A stretch of DNA of 64,000 nt from Maritimibacter sp. REDSEA-S28_B5 (GCA_001626765.1 LUOO01000112.1:52556-116555); one strand, 5' to 3'; shown: positions 44,275-54,222, numbered from the stretch's first letter. Numbers and translations are program-made. The notes: generated from the letters alone by a model not told the origin.

Positions 44275-45998
44275 GCGTCATGGCAGTTCTTGAATTTTCC
44301 AACGTCTCCAAAAGCTTCGGTCAGGGCACACAAGCGGCCCATGTCCTGAAGAACATCGACCTCAGCGTCGAGGAGGGCGAGTTCCTCGTGCTCCTCGGGT
44401 TCTCCGGCACGGGCAAGACGACACTGATCAACCTGATGGCCGGGCTCGAATTTCCGACTGAAGGCAAAGTGACGTTCAAGGGCAAGCCCATCGACGGCCC
44501 CGGCCCCGAACGCGGCGTGATCTTCCAGAACTACTCGCTCATGCCTTGGCTCACGGTGCAGGGGAACGTGATGCTCGCGCTCGATGCGGTGTTTCCCAAA
44601 ATGCCCAAGGCCGAGAAAGAGGCCAAGGTCGCGCATTACATCCAGATGGTCGGCCTGTCCCACGCGGTCACGCGCCGCCCGGCGGAGCTGTCGGGCGGGA
44701 TGCGCCAGCGGGTAAACGTGGCCCGTGCGCTTGCCATGAACCCCGAGGTGCTGCTGCTGGACGAGCCGCTTTCCGCACTCGACGCGCTGACGCGGGCCAA
44801 TCTGGGCGACGAAATCGAGGCGATCTGGCAGGCCGAGAAACAGACCTGCGTGCTCATCACCAATGACGTTGACGAAGCCATATTGCTGGCCGACCGGATT
44901 GTCGCGCTGAACCCCGACGGGACGCTCGGGGCCGAGTTCACCGTGGACCTTGCCCGCCCGCGCGACCGATCCGCGATGAACAGCGACGACAGGTTCAAGG
45001 CGCTCAGGGCCGAGGTGACCAAGTATCTCATGGATGTGGGGATCGAGGCCAAGACGGAAGGCGTCCGCCACCTGCCCAATGTGACCGCGATCCACAACGA
45101 ACCGCTGCCGAATGCTGTCGTCGAGGCGCGGGTCTCGGCGCTCGAGGAGAAATACCTCGAGTTCTCGCACCTGCACAAGATCTACCCGACCCCCAAGGGT
45201 CCACTCACCGTGGTCGAGGATTTCGACCTCAACGTGAAGAAGGGTGAGTTCATCTCGCTCATCGGGCACTCTGGCTGCGGCAAGTCCACCGTCCTGACCA
45301 TGACCGCCGGGCTGAACGCGATTTCGAAAGGCGGGATCATCCTCGACGGGAAAGAGGTGGTCGAGGCCGACCCGGAACGCGCCGTGGTGTTCCAGTCGCC
45401 CAACCTCTTTCCCTGGCTCTCGGCTCGCGAGAACGTCGCGATCGGCGTGGACAAGGTCTATCCCAAGGCGAGCATGGCCGAACGGCAGGACGTGGTGGAT
45501 TACTACCTCGAACGCGTCGGTCTGGGCGACAGCATGGACAAATCCGCCTCGGAAATGTCGAACGGGATGAGGCAGCGCGTCGGGATCGCCCGCGCCTTTG
45601 CGCTCTCGCCGAAACTGCTCCTCCTCGACGAGCCCTTCGGGATGCTCGACAGCCTCACGCGGTGGGAACTGCAGGAGGTGTTGATGGAGGTCTGGGACCG
45701 CACCAAAGTCACCGCGATTTGCGTGACGCATGACGTGGACGAGGCGATCCTGCTGGCCGACCGCGTGGTGATGATGACCAACGGGCCGCAGGCGACGATC
45801 GGCAAGATCACCAAGGTCGATCTGCCGCGCCCGCGCACGCGCAAGGCATTGCTCGCGCACAAGGATTACTACGCCTACCGGCAGGAGGTGCTCGATTTCC
45901 TCGAGGAATACGAGCATGGCAACCAGTCCAAGCACGCCTCCGGCGCGACGCCCAAAACCAAGGCGCCCGACACCCCCAAGGCCATCGCGGCGGAGTAG
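44271..45998 (+). CDS. Nitrate ABC transporter, two ATPase domains in one chain
   Basis: 575 residues with two complete ABC modules. First: Walker A GFSGTGKT (43-50), signature LSGGMRQRV, Walker [12 protein letters not shown]. Second: Walker A GHSGCGKS (about residue 335), signature-like [15 protein letters not shown], Walker [13 protein letters not shown] linker of about 60 residues joins them, and the Lys-rich tail is low complexity. Both are of the NrtC/NrtD kind, but NrtC's extra nitrate-binding domain is absent. It starts at GTG 44271 overlapping nrtB; ATG 44280 is an alternative. It probably supplies both catalytic halves of the transporter. Confidence 0.9.
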   Translation: MSVMAVLEFSNVSKSFGQGTQAAHVLKNIDLSVEEGEFLVLLGFSGTGKTTLINLMAGLEFPTEGKVTFKGKPIDGPGPERGVIFQNYSLMPWLTVQGNVMLALDAVFPKMPKAEKEAKVAHYIQMVGLSHAVTRRPAELSGGMRQRVNVARALAMNPEVLLLDEPLSALDALTRANLGDEIEAIWQAEKQTCVLITNDVDEAILLADRIVALNPDGTLGAEFTVDLARPRDRSAMNSDDRFKALRAEVTKYLMDVGIEAKTEGVRHLPNVTAIHNEPLPNAVVEARVSALEEKYLEFSHLHKIYPTPKGPLTVVEDFDLNVKKGEFISLIGHSGCGKSTVLTMTAGLNAISKGGIILDGKEVVEADPERAVVFQSPNLFPWLSARENVAIGVDKVYPKASMAERQDVVDYYLERVGLGDSMDKSASEMSNGMRQRVGIARAFALSPKLLLLDEPFGMLDSLTRWELQEVLMEVWDRTKVTAICVTHDVDEAILLADRVVMMTNGPQATIGKITKVDLPRPRTRKALLAHKDYYAYRQEVLDFLEEYEHGNQSKHASGATPKTKAPDTPKAIAAE

Positions 45999-46002
45999 GG
46001 GC

Positions 46003-47256
46003 ATGAGCGGGCAGGGCAGACGGCTCGTCATCATCGGCGCGGGCATGGCCGCGGGTCGGCTGATCGACCACCTGATGGCCGAAGAGGCCGGCTGGCAGAT
46101 CACGCTCTTCAACGCCGAACCGCGCGGGACCTACAACCGGCTGATGCTCTCACCCGTACTGGCGGGTGAGAAAACCTATGATCAGATCGTCACCCATGCC
46201 GACGCCTTCTATGCCCGCCACGGGATCGTCACGCGATTTGGTGAGCCGGTGCTGCGCGTCGACCGGGATAGGCGTGTGGTCGTCGGGGCGGCAGGCGAAG
46301 TGCCATATGACAAGCTGGTCATCGCGACCGGATCGACGCCTTTCATTATCCCTCTGCCGGGGCATGACCTTGAGGGCGTCATCGCCTATCGCGATCTCGA
46401 GGACACCGAGGCGATGATCCGGCTGGGCGAAACGCCCGGTGCGCGGGCCGTGGTGATCGGCGGGGGGGTTCTCGGGCTCGAGGCCGCCGCGGGTATGGCG
46501 GCGCGGGGGATCGAGGTGACGGTTGTGCACCTCATGGGACATCTCATGGAGCGGCAGTTGGACGAGGCGGCGGGTTACCTCCTGCGCCGGTCGCTCGTCG
46601 AAAAGGGCATCCGGGTGCTCTGCCAGGCGCAGTCCAAGGCGATCCTCGGCGACGGTGGCCATGTGCGGGCGCTGCTGCTCGAGGATGGCACCGAATTGCC
46701 CTGTGACCTGCTGGTCATGGCCGTTGGCATCCGGCCCAACACCGTGATCGCGCGGGATGCGGGGCTTGAGGTGGGCCGCGGTGTGGCCGTGGACGACCAC
46801 ATGGTCACTTCGGACCCCGACATCCTCGCGCTGGGCGAATGCGTCGAACACGCCGGCGCGCTCTTCGGCCTCGTCGCGCCGCTCTACGATCAGGCCAAGG
46901 TCGCGGCTGACACGCTCATGGGGCGCGATGCGGTCTTCGTGAACAAGGAGGTCTCGACCAAGCTCAAGGTCACCGGTTGCGACCTGTTTTCGGCGGGAGA
47001 TTTCGCGGGCGGCGCGGGGCGGGAGGAGATCGTGTTCTCGGACCCGGCGCGCGTGCTCTACAAGCGGCTCGTGATCGAAGGCGACCGTCTGATCGGTGCG
47101 GTCATGTATGGCGACACCGATGACGGCGGCTGGTTCTACGGCCTTATCCGCGACGGGGCCGACGTGACCCCCCTGCGCGACCAGTTGATCTTTGGACCCG
47201 ACTATCAGGAACCGCTGGCCGAGGTCTCGGCCGGGCGCTGTTCTCTGGCGGGATAG
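46003..47256 (+). CDS. FAD/NAD(P)-dependent electron-transfer protein for nitrate reductase
   Basis: 417 residues homologous to the N-terminal flavoprotein half of NirB: Rossmann motifs VIIGAGMAAGRLIDHL (FAD) and VVIGGGVLGLEAAAGMAARG (NAD(P)H), an ATGSTPFIIPLPG segment, and GECVEHAGALFGLVAPLYDQAK. It stops before the [2Fe-2S] and siroheme domains of NirB, so it cannot reduce nitrite. Immediately upstream of nitrate reductase, it is best read as the NADH-oxidising subunit (like Bacillus NasB or Klebsiella NasC). Only 9 nt separate it from nasA. Confidence 0.9.
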   Translation: MSGQGRRLVIIGAGMAAGRLIDHLMAEEAGWQITLFNAEPRGTYNRLMLSPVLAGEKTYDQIVTHADAFYARHGIVTRFGEPVLRVDRDRRVVVGAAGEVPYDKLVIATGSTPFIIPLPGHDLEGVIAYRDLEDTEAMIRLGETPGARAVVIGGGVLGLEAAAGMAARGIEVTVVHLMGHLMERQLDEAAGYLLRRSLVEKGIRVLCQAQSKAILGDGGHVRALLLEDGTELPCDLLVMAVGIRPNTVIARDAGLEVGRGVAVDDHMVTSDPDILALGECVEHAGALFGLVAPLYDQAKVAADTLMGRDAVFVNKEVSTKLKVTGCDLFSAGDFAGGAGREEIVFSDPARVLYKRLVIEGDRLIGAVMYGDTDDGGWFYGLIRDGADVTPLRDQLIFGPDYQEPLAEVSAGRCSLAG

Positions 47257-47265
47257 GGGGAACGC

Positions 47266-49825
47266 ATGTCTGCCCAAACCATCCGCTCGACCTGTCCCTA
47301 TTGCGGGGTGGGCTGTGGCGTTCTTCTGCGACCGACCGGCGACGGCGGGCTTGAGGTGAAGGGCGACCCCGATCACCCGGCCAATCGCGGGCGGCTCTGT
47401 TCGAAGGGTTCGGCGCTGGGCGAGACGCTGGGGCTGGACGACCGGCTTCTCACGCCGCAGGTGCACGGCGAGACGGCGACATGGGACGCGGCGCTGGACC
47501 TGGTGGCCGGGACCTTCCAACGGACGATTGCCGAGCACGGCCCGGATTCCGTGGCGCTCTACGTCTCGGGCCAGTTGCTGACCGAGGACTATTACGTCGC
47601 CAACAAGTTCGCCAAGGGCCTGATCGGCACGGCGAATATCGACACAAATTCAAGGCTTTGCATGGCCTCGACCGTTGCGGGGCACAAGCGCGCCTTCGGC
47701 ACGGACACAGTGCCGGGCACCTACGAGGATCTGGACGAGGCCGATCTGGTGGTGCTCGTCGGCTCGAACCTCGCGTGGTGCCACCCGGTGCTCTACCAGC
47801 GCATCCTCGCGGCACGGGCGTCGCGGGGCACGAAGATCGTGGTGATCGACCCGCGCCGCACGGCCTCCTGCGACGGGGCCGAGCTGCATCTGGCCGTAGC
47901 GCCGGGATCGGACGTGACGCTCTTCAACGGGCTTCTGGCCGAGATTGCCCAGCGTGGGTTGGTCGATGCCGACTTCGCGCAGCATGTGACGGGGGCCGAG
48001 GCGGCAATCGTGGCAGCGCAGGCGACGGATCTTTCGGTCACCGGGCTGTCCGACGGCGACCTCGCGGCCTTCTATGATCTGTGGTGCGGTACCGAGAAGG
48101 TCGTCACCATCTTCTCGCAAGGAGTGAACCAGTCCTCCGCTGGCACCGACAAGGTGAACGCGATTCTCAACTGCCATCTGGCCACTGGGCGGATCGGCAA
48201 GCCGGGGCAGGGGCCGTTTTCCGTCACCGGCCAGCCCAACGCGATGGGCGGGCGCGAGGTCGGCGGGCTCGCCAACATGCTGGCCTGTCACCTCGACATC
48301 GAGAACGCAGACCACCGCGCCGCGGTACAGGGCTTCTGGTCCTCGCCCGCCATGCCCGAGGCACCGGGGCTGAAGGCCGTGGATATGTTCAATGCGGTGG
48401 GCGAGGGTCGGATCAAGGCGCTCTGGATCATCCACACCAACCCCGCCGTGTCGATGCCCGACGCGGACCGTGTGCGCGCGGCTATTGCGGGCTGCGACTT
48501 CGTGGTGGTGAGCGACGTGACGGGCCAGACCGACACCGCGCGGCTCGCCCATGTGATGCTGCCCGCCGCCGCCTGGGCCGAGAAATCGGGGACCGTGACC
48601 AATTCCGACCGGACCATTTCCCGCCAGCGCGCGGCGCTGCCCGCACCTGGCGGCGTGCGCCCGGATTGGGCGATCATCGCCGAGGTCGCGCGGCGGATGG
48701 GCTGGGCGGAGGGCTTCGACTTCTCGGGACCGGCAGAGATCTTTCGCGAATACGCGGCGCTGTCGGGGATCGCGGCAGGCTTCGGGCGGGACTTCGACAT
48801 CTCGGGCCTCGCGGGTCTGTCGGAAACGGAATACGACGCGCTCGCCCCGGTGCGCTGGCCTGTGACTGCACAGGACGCGGGAGGGCGGTTCTTTGGCGAC
48901 GGGCGGTTTTTCACCCCCGACGGCCGCGCGCGCATGATCCCGGTCAGCCACCGGGCGCCGGTGTCCGTGCCCAAGACCAAAGTCGGCTCGGCTCTCGGCG
49001 CATCTGCCGGAACCCTTTCTCGAGATTCACCCGCGGGATGCCGAGGCGCTGGGCCTTGGCCCCGCCGCGCTCGTCACGGTCGAGACCGATCACGGGCGGG
49101 CGATCCTGCGTGCGCTCGTCACCGATAACGTGCGCCGGCGCGAGGTCTTTGCGCCGATGCACTGGACAGGGGAAAACGCGCCCTCGGGCCGGATCGATGC
49201 GCTGGTGGCCCCGGTCACCGACCCCCTGTCGGGACAACCGGAGAGCAAGGCGAGCGTGGCGAAGGTCGCGCCATACGAAGCCGCATGGTATGGGTTCGCC
49301 GTTGCCGATCGTCCGATCGCGCTCGCCGCCGATTACGTGGCGCGGGTCAGGACCGGGACGGGCTGGCGGGCGGAACTGGCCGGCAGCGAGACGCCGGACG
49401 ATTGGGAGGCGCAGGCCCGCGCGCTCTTGGGACTGGGACCGGAGGTCGAGGTGCAGGCGGTGCGTGACGCCGCGCGGGGCAACCACCGTTTCGCCTTCTT
49501 CGAGCAGGGCCGGCTCGTCGCCGCGCTATTCGTATCGAAGACCCCCGTGGCGCTCACGCGAGACTACCTTGCCACCCTGCCGGGGACCGATGGCACCGGC
49601 GTTCTCACGGGCCGCGCGCCCGCGAACCGGCCCGATCCCGGCCCGACGATCTGCGCCTGTTTCGGCGTCGGGCTCAACACCATCGTCGCCGCGATCGAAA
49701 CGCAGGGCCTCGCCTCGGTGGATGCGATCGGGGACGCGTTGCAGGCCGGAACGAACTGCGGGTCGTGCCGGTCCGAACTGGGCGCCATTCTGGCCACCCG
49801 CCAACCGCGAGTCGCGGCGGAGTGA
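47266..49825 (+). pseudogene. nasA: Assimilatory nitrate reductase, broken by short deletion
   Basis: Catalytic molybdenum bis-MGD nitrate reductase. The N-terminal part has the [4Fe-4S] motif CPYCGVGC...RLCSKG, the Mo-binding region and SQGVNQSSAGTD. After SVP (about 48970) the frame continues into an unrelated tail to 49128. The true continuation SARLSAHLPEPFLEIHP starts about 48982 in another frame and runs to 49825, ending in a BFD-like [2Fe-2S] domain (CACFG...CGSCRSE). About 22-28 residues are missing, normally FVLNTGR..DQWHTMTRTG, a cofactor-binding segment. The lost length is 3n+2 nt. Real loss or assembly error. Confidence 0.88.
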
Positions 49826-49942
49826 TCGGGACATAAGTCTTGTCGCAAGGCGCGGCTGTCGCCTAAGGTTTAGGCAGGCGCCCTGTCGCCCCGCCCATGT
49901 CCTGTGCAGTTCCGGCGCGATGCATAAGGCCCGGCTCGTGAA

Positions 49943-49960
49943 CTGGACCAATTGGTCAAG
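49943..49960. promoter_or_regulatory. RutR-type operator
   Basis: A near-perfect 18-bp palindrome with core GACCAATTGGTC (49946-49957). It contains TGGACCAATTGGTCAA, which differs from the RutR box TTGACCAnnTGGTCAA at one position. RutR is the TetR-family pyrimidine regulator. It lies about 60 bp upstream of the binding-protein gene, so transport should respond to uracil or related pyrimidines. The regulator gene is not in the window. Confidence 0.75.
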
Positions 49961-50019
49961 ACGGGAAAGGATCAGGCGCCATGCCTCGTGAGAAGGCTGT
50001 CCAACAAGGAGTGTCCAAC

Positions 50020-51024
50020 GTGTTCCACCGCACCATCATCGCCGCCGCCATTGCGGGCTTCGCGGCCACCGCCGCGCAGGCGCAGACCTCGGTTCCCTTC
50101 GCGCTCGATTGGAAATTCGAGGGCCCGGCGGCGCCCTATTTCGTCGCCATCGACAAGGGCTATTTCGCCGACAAGGATCTGACCGTCGAAATCTCCGAAG
50201 GTGCCGGGTCGCTCGATGCCATTCCGAAGGTGGCGACCGGGGCCTTTCCGGTGGGCTTTACCGACATCAACTCGGTGATCAAGTTCCTCGACCAGAACCC
50301 CGGCGCGCCGATCACCGGCGTGATGATGATTTATGACAAGCCCCCCTTCGCCGTCATCGGGCGCAAATCGCTGGGCATCACCGACGATCCCAAATCGCTC
50401 GAGGGCAAGATCCTTGGCGCCCCGCCGCCGGACGGAGCCTGGGCGCAGTTCCCGATCTTCGCCGCCGAGAACGAGCTCGACATGGCCGCGATCACGGTGG
50501 AACCCGTGGGCTTTCCGACCCGCGAGCCGATGCTGGCCGAGGGCGCGGTCGCCTCGATCACCGGGTTTTCCTTCACCTCCTACCTCAACGCCGCCCGTCT
50601 GGGCGTGCCCGAGGATGACCTCGTGACGCTGCTCATGTCCGACTACGGCGTGGACCTCTACGGCAACGCGATCATCGTGAACACCGAGTTCGCGGCTGAG
50701 AACCCCGAAGTGGTCAAAGGCTTCCTCGAAGCCGTGGCGATGGGCTGGAAAGACGCGATCGCGGACCCCGCCGCCGCCGTCGAAAGCCTGATGGAGCGCA
50801 ACCCGGCGGCGGATGCCGAGCTGGAAACCCGCCGTCTGCAACTGTCCATCGACGCCAACGTGAAGACTGAAGCGGCCATGGCAGGTTTCGGGCTTATCGA
50901 CGAAGACCGCATGGCGTCGGCCATCGAGCAGATCAAGCTGACCTACGAGTTCACGAACGAACCCGATGCGACGCTTTATTTCACCGAGGACTACCTGCCG
51001 GAATCGGGCTTCCCGCTGGAATGA
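50020..51024 (+). CDS. ABC transporter substrate-binding protein (NMT1/THI5-like)
   Basis: 334 residues with a signal peptide (to QAQ, about 24). Mature protein starts SVPFALDWKFEGPAAPYFVAIDKGYFADKDL and includes TGAFPVGFTDINSVIKFL, characteristic of ThiY/RibY-type and pyrimidine-derivative binding proteins. The start is GTG 50020, because AAGGAG (50006-50011) sits 8 nt upstream; ATG 49981 would add 13 residues and has only a distant AAAGGA. The upstream RutR-like box suggests pyrimidine or its degradation products rather than nitrate or taurine. Confidence 0.87.
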   Translation: MFHRTIIAAAIAGFAATAAQAQTSVPFALDWKFEGPAAPYFVAIDKGYFADKDLTVEISEGAGSLDAIPKVATGAFPVGFTDINSVIKFLDQNPGAPITGVMMIYDKPPFAVIGRKSLGITDDPKSLEGKILGAPPPDGAWAQFPIFAAENELDMAAITVEPVGFPTREPMLAEGAVASITGFSFTSYLNAARLGVPEDDLVTLLMSDYGVDLYGNAIIVNTEFAAENPEVVKGFLEAVAMGWKDAIADPAAAVESLMERNPAADAELETRRLQLSIDANVKTEAAMAGFGLIDEDRMASAIEQIKLTYEFTNEPDATLYFTEDYLPESGFPLE

Positions 51025-51097
51025 ACAAAGCGGCGGGCGCGGGGATACCTCGCGCCCTTGGTCCGTCTCAAGGGGCAAATCGGGGAAAGGGTGGGCC

Positions 51098-51880
51098 ATG
51101 TATCCCATGATCAAGATCGAAGGCGTGCGCCACGCCTACAAGACCGCCACGGGGCCGCTCCCCGTGCTTGACGGACTCGAAGTCGAGGTGAAAGAGGGCG
51201 GGTTCGTCGCCGTCGTCGGGCCATCCGGCTGCGGGAAATCGACGCTGACCAAGCTGGTCGCGGGGCTGATGAAGCCCGATACGGGCCGGGTCATGGTGCA
51301 TGGCGAGGTCGTTACCGGACCACGCGCGACCGTAGGCATGGCGTTCCAGAACCCGGTGATGCTGGAATGGCGCACGATCCTTGAGAACATCGTGCTGCCG
51401 CTCGAGATCGTGCCCAACAAGCTGACGAAAGCCGAGAAGATGGAGCGCGCGAATTACCTGCTCGAGCTCGTGGGCCTTGCGGGCTTTGGCAACAAGCGGC
51501 CCTCGGAACTGTCGGGGGGGATGCGGCAGAGGGCGAGCCTGTGCCGCGCGCTCGTCCATAAGCCCGAGGTGCTGATCCTTGATGAGCCCTTCGGCGCGCT
51601 CGATGCCTTTACCCGCGAGGACCTCTGGCAGACAATGCACAAGGTCAAGGCGGAAGAGCCGTTCACCGGCGTCCTCATCACCCACGACCTGCGCGAGTCC
51701 ATCTTTCTGGCCGATACCGTTGTGGTTCTGTCGCAGCGCCCGGCGCGCACGCAATACGTGCTCGACGTGCCCGATACCGGGCCCCGGACACTGGATGACC
51801 TTTATACCCCCGAGACGGCCGAGATGCTCAACATCCTGCGCCATCAGATCGAAGTGGCCCAAGGCCGGGTGGCGGCATAA
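51098..51880 (+). CDS. ABC transporter ATPase of the NMT1-type cluster
   Basis: 260 residues of the NitT/TauT ATPase family. Walker A is GPSGCGKS (about 42-49), signature [16 protein letters not shown], Walker B LILDEPFGALDAF, and H-loop ITHDLRESIFLAD. The stop TAA overlaps the permease ATG by one base. Start ATG 51098 (GGGAAAGG upstream). Confidence 0.92.
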   Translation: MYPMIKIEGVRHAYKTATGPLPVLDGLEVEVKEGGFVAVVGPSGCGKSTLTKLVAGLMKPDTGRVMVHGEVVTGPRATVGMAFQNPVMLEWRTILENIVLPLEIVPNKLTKAEKMERANYLLELVGLAGFGNKRPSELSGGMRQRASLCRALVHKPEVLILDEPFGALDAFTREDLWQTMHKVKAEEPFTGVLITHDLRESIFLADTVVVLSQRPARTQYVLDVPDTGPRTLDDLYTPETAEMLNILRHQIEVAQGRVAA

Positions 51881-52698
51881 TGGCTTATGTTCCCGATATG
51901 AAAATGCGCTCTGCGGGCGGGTCCTTCGTCAAGGCGCTGACCAGCCGCGCGGTGCTCGCCCCGGTCGCGGCGGTGCTCGTGTTCCTTGTCCTCTGGGAAG
52001 CGCTGGTCTGGGTCAACGGCTGGCCCAACTACGTCATGGCTTCGCCGTCCGACCTGCCGCCAGCCTATGCGAAATACTGGGGTCTGTTTCTCGAGATGGG
52101 TTGGCAGACGCTGTGGCGCACTGTCGTGGGGCTGGTGCTCGCCGTGATCGTCGGACTGTTCCTCGGTATGATCATGGGCTTCTCCAAGCTCATGCGCGAT
52201 GCGCTCTACCCGCTTCTCGTGGGCTTCAACGCGATCCCCAAGGCGACCGTGGTGCCGATCGTGGCGCTGATGTTCGTGGGCGACCACAACTTCAACACCA
52301 TCCTCATGGCTTTCATGATCTCGTTCTTCCCGATCGCGGTGTCCGTGTCGATTGGCCTTTCGACGCTCGAGCCGGAATACCGTGACATTCTGCGCGCGCT
52401 GGGGGCATCGCAATCGACGATCTTTTGGAAAATCGCGCTGCCCAAGACGCTGCCAGAGTTCTTTGGCGCGCTGAAGGTGGCCGTGACGCTGGCCTTCATC
52501 GGGACAAACCTGATGGAGATCGTGTCGCCCCATGGACGCGGTCTTGGCGCGCTCTTTGACAGTGGGAAGACCAACTCGGACTACCCGCTGATGTTCGCAG
52601 TGCTCATCGCATTGGCGGCGCTGGGGATCGTTCTCTACTACGCGGTCGTCGCGCTTGAGAAGATCTTTGCCGGCTGGGCGGAGCGGCCGCAGGGGTAA
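51880..52698 (+). CDS. ABC transporter permease of the NMT1-type cluster
   Basis: 272 residues with six hydrophobic helices and the EAA loop EYRDILRALGASQSTIFWKIALPKTLPEFFGALKVAV. Together with the ATPase and binding protein it completes a three-gene NitT/TauT-type importer. The start overlaps the ATPase stop (TAATG). Followed by a hairpin-rich convergent region. Confidence 0.92.
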   Translation: MAYVPDMKMRSAGGSFVKALTSRAVLAPVAAVLVFLVLWEALVWVNGWPNYVMASPSDLPPAYAKYWGLFLEMGWQTLWRTVVGLVLAVIVGLFLGMIMGFSKLMRDALYPLLVGFNAIPKATVVPIVALMFVGDHNFNTILMAFMISFFPIAVSVSIGLSTLEPEYRDILRALGASQSTIFWKIALPKTLPEFFGALKVAVTLAFIGTNLMEIVSPHGRGLGALFDSGKTNSDYPLMFAVLIALAALGIVLYYAVVALEKIFAGWAERPQG

Positions 52699-52736
52699 GG
52701 TGGTTTCGGATTTCGCTTGCGCGACATCCGACCGAC

Positions 52737-52775
52737 GCGGGGGCTTTGCCCCCGCACCCCCAAAGTATTTATGAA
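52737..52775. repeat. GC-hairpin plus AAAGTATTTATGAA element
   Basis: An 8-bp stem GCGGGGGC/GCCCCCGC with a TTT loop (52737-52755) precedes ACCCCCAAAGTATTTATGAA. The same composite, GGGGGC...GCCCCC then GTATTTATGAA, is frequent between genes in Rhodobacteraceae genomes and may be an interspersed terminator-like repeat. Only one copy was seen here. Confidence 0.55.
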
Positions 52776-52785
52776 GCAGTGTAGA

Positions 52786-52814
52786 TGAAAAGGGCCGGGA
52801 GTTGATCCCGGCCC
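52786..52814 (-). terminator. Terminator of the dctQM transcript
   Basis: Reading the minus strand, GGGCCGGGA-TCAAC-TCCCGGCCC (52814-52792) is followed by TTTTCATC, a 9-bp perfect stem with a T run, 8 nt after the dctM stop. Confidence 0.85.
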
Positions 52815-52821
52815 ATTAGAA

Positions 52822-54219
52822 TTACTTGGTGATGATCTCTGGTCCCATCAGCATGGTCGGGAGCCAAGTCGATATGATCGGCACATAGGTGATCAGGATC
52901 AGGAAGATGAAGAGGATTCCGAGGAAGGGAAGCGCGGCTTTCACCACCTTCATCATCGGCATGCCCGCAACCCCGGAGGTTACGAAGAGGTTCAGGCCGA
53001 CCGGCGGAGTGATCATCCCGATTTCCATGTTCACCACCATGATGATGCCAAGGTGGATGGGGTCCACGCCAAGCTCGATGGCGATGGGGAACACGAGCGG
53101 CGCCACGATCACGATGAGGCCCGAGGGCTCCATGAACTGGCCACCGATGAGCAGGATCACGTTCACGATGATGAGGAACATGATCTTGCCGAAGCCCGCC
53201 GAGAGCATCGCGTTGGCGATCTGCTGCGGGATCTGTTCGTCGGTCAGCACGTGTTTCAGGATCAGCGCGTTGGCGATGATGAACATTAGCGTGATGGTCA
53301 GCTTGCCCGCGTCAAAGAGCGTGTCGCGGGTGTCGCGGTGCCAGAGCGAGGTGACGAGCGCCTGCGGTTTGTTGAGAAGCGATTTCTTCACGCCGCCGTT
53401 GTTGGCCTCCGACAGCGGACCCATGTCCCGGTAGACGAAAGTTGCCACGAGGAAGGCATAGATCGAGGCGACGGCGGCGGCTTCGGTCGGGGTAAAGATT
53501 GCGCCGGTGATGCCGGGGATGCCGTAGATGCCCACCATGATGATGACGATCAGCATGAGGCCCCAGAAGGCCGCGCCGAAGGAGCGCGCGATTTCCGTCC
53601 AGCCCGCGAAGTCGCCCTTGGGCATGTTGCGGATGCGGGCGATAACGTAGATCGCGATCATCAGCATGACGCCTGCGATGATCCCCGGGATGACGCCCGC
53701 GAGGAACATCCGGCCGACGGACACCTCGACGGACGAGGCGTAAACGACCATCACGATCGAGGGCGGGATGAGGATGCCCAGCGTGCCCGCGTTGGCGATG
53801 ACGCCGGCCGCGAAGTCCTTGGTATAACCCTGCTGGCGCATGGCCGCGATCACGATGGTCCCGATGGCGACCACGGTGGCGGGGGACGAGCCGGAAAGCG
53901 CGGCGAAGAGCATGCAGGCGAACACGCCCGCGATGGCCAGACCGCCGCGGAAATGCCCGACCACCGCGATGGCAAAGCGGATGATCCGCTGCGCCACGCC
54001 CCCGGTCGACATGAACGACGACGCGAGGATGAAGAAGGGGATCGCGAGCAGCGTGTAGTGCCCGGCCATCGCCTGATAAAAGCTCTGCGCGATCGAGGCG
54101 AGCGAGGTGTCCGAGAACACGAGCAGGAACATGATCGACGAAAAGCCGAGCGCGATGGCAATCGGCACGCCGATCAGCAGAAGACCGACGATGATGACGA
54201 AAAGAAGCGCGACTTCCAT
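52822..54219 (-). CDS. dctM: TRAP transporter large permease DctM
   Basis: 465 residues with about 12 helices, the large TRAP permease (DctM/SiaM type) that uses Na+ gradients. Typical segments: FFILASSFMSTGGVAQRIIRF, FAALSGSSPATVVAIGTI, ANAGTLGILIPPSIVMVVYA and GMITPPVGLNLFVTS. An inserted hydrophilic region (about residues 268-305, NNGGVKKSLLNKP) between helices is longer than usual. It starts 3 nt after dctQ and ends at a terminator. Confidence 0.95.
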   Translation of the reverse strand: MEVALLFVIIVGLLLIGVPIAIALGFSSIMFLLVFSDTSLASIAQSFYQAMAGHYTLLAIPFFILASSFMSTGGVAQRIIRFAIAVVGHFRGGLAIAGVFACMLFAALSGSSPATVVAIGTIVIAAMRQQGYTKDFAAGVIANAGTLGILIPPSIVMVVYASSVEVSVGRMFLAGVIPGIIAGVMLMIAIYVIARIRNMPKGDFAGWTEIARSFGAAFWGLMLIVIIMVGIYGIPGITGAIFTPTEAAAVASIYAFLVATFVYRDMGPLSEANNGGVKKSLLNKPQALVTSLWHRDTRDTLFDAGKLTITLMFIIANALILKHVLTDEQIPQQIANAMLSAGFGKIMFLIIVNVILLIGGQFMEPSGLIVIVAPLVFPIAIELGVDPIHLGIIMVVNMEIGMITPPVGLNLFVTSGVAGMPMMKVVKAALPFLGILFIFLILITYVPIISTWLPTMLMGPEIITK

Positions 54220-54222
54220 GGA

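Noticed and set aside
49130..49825. The nitrate-reductase C-terminal fragment as an independent gene starting at ATG 49130
   Set aside because: Homology extends upstream of that ATG to about 48982 in the same frame, so it is the rest of the broken reductase.
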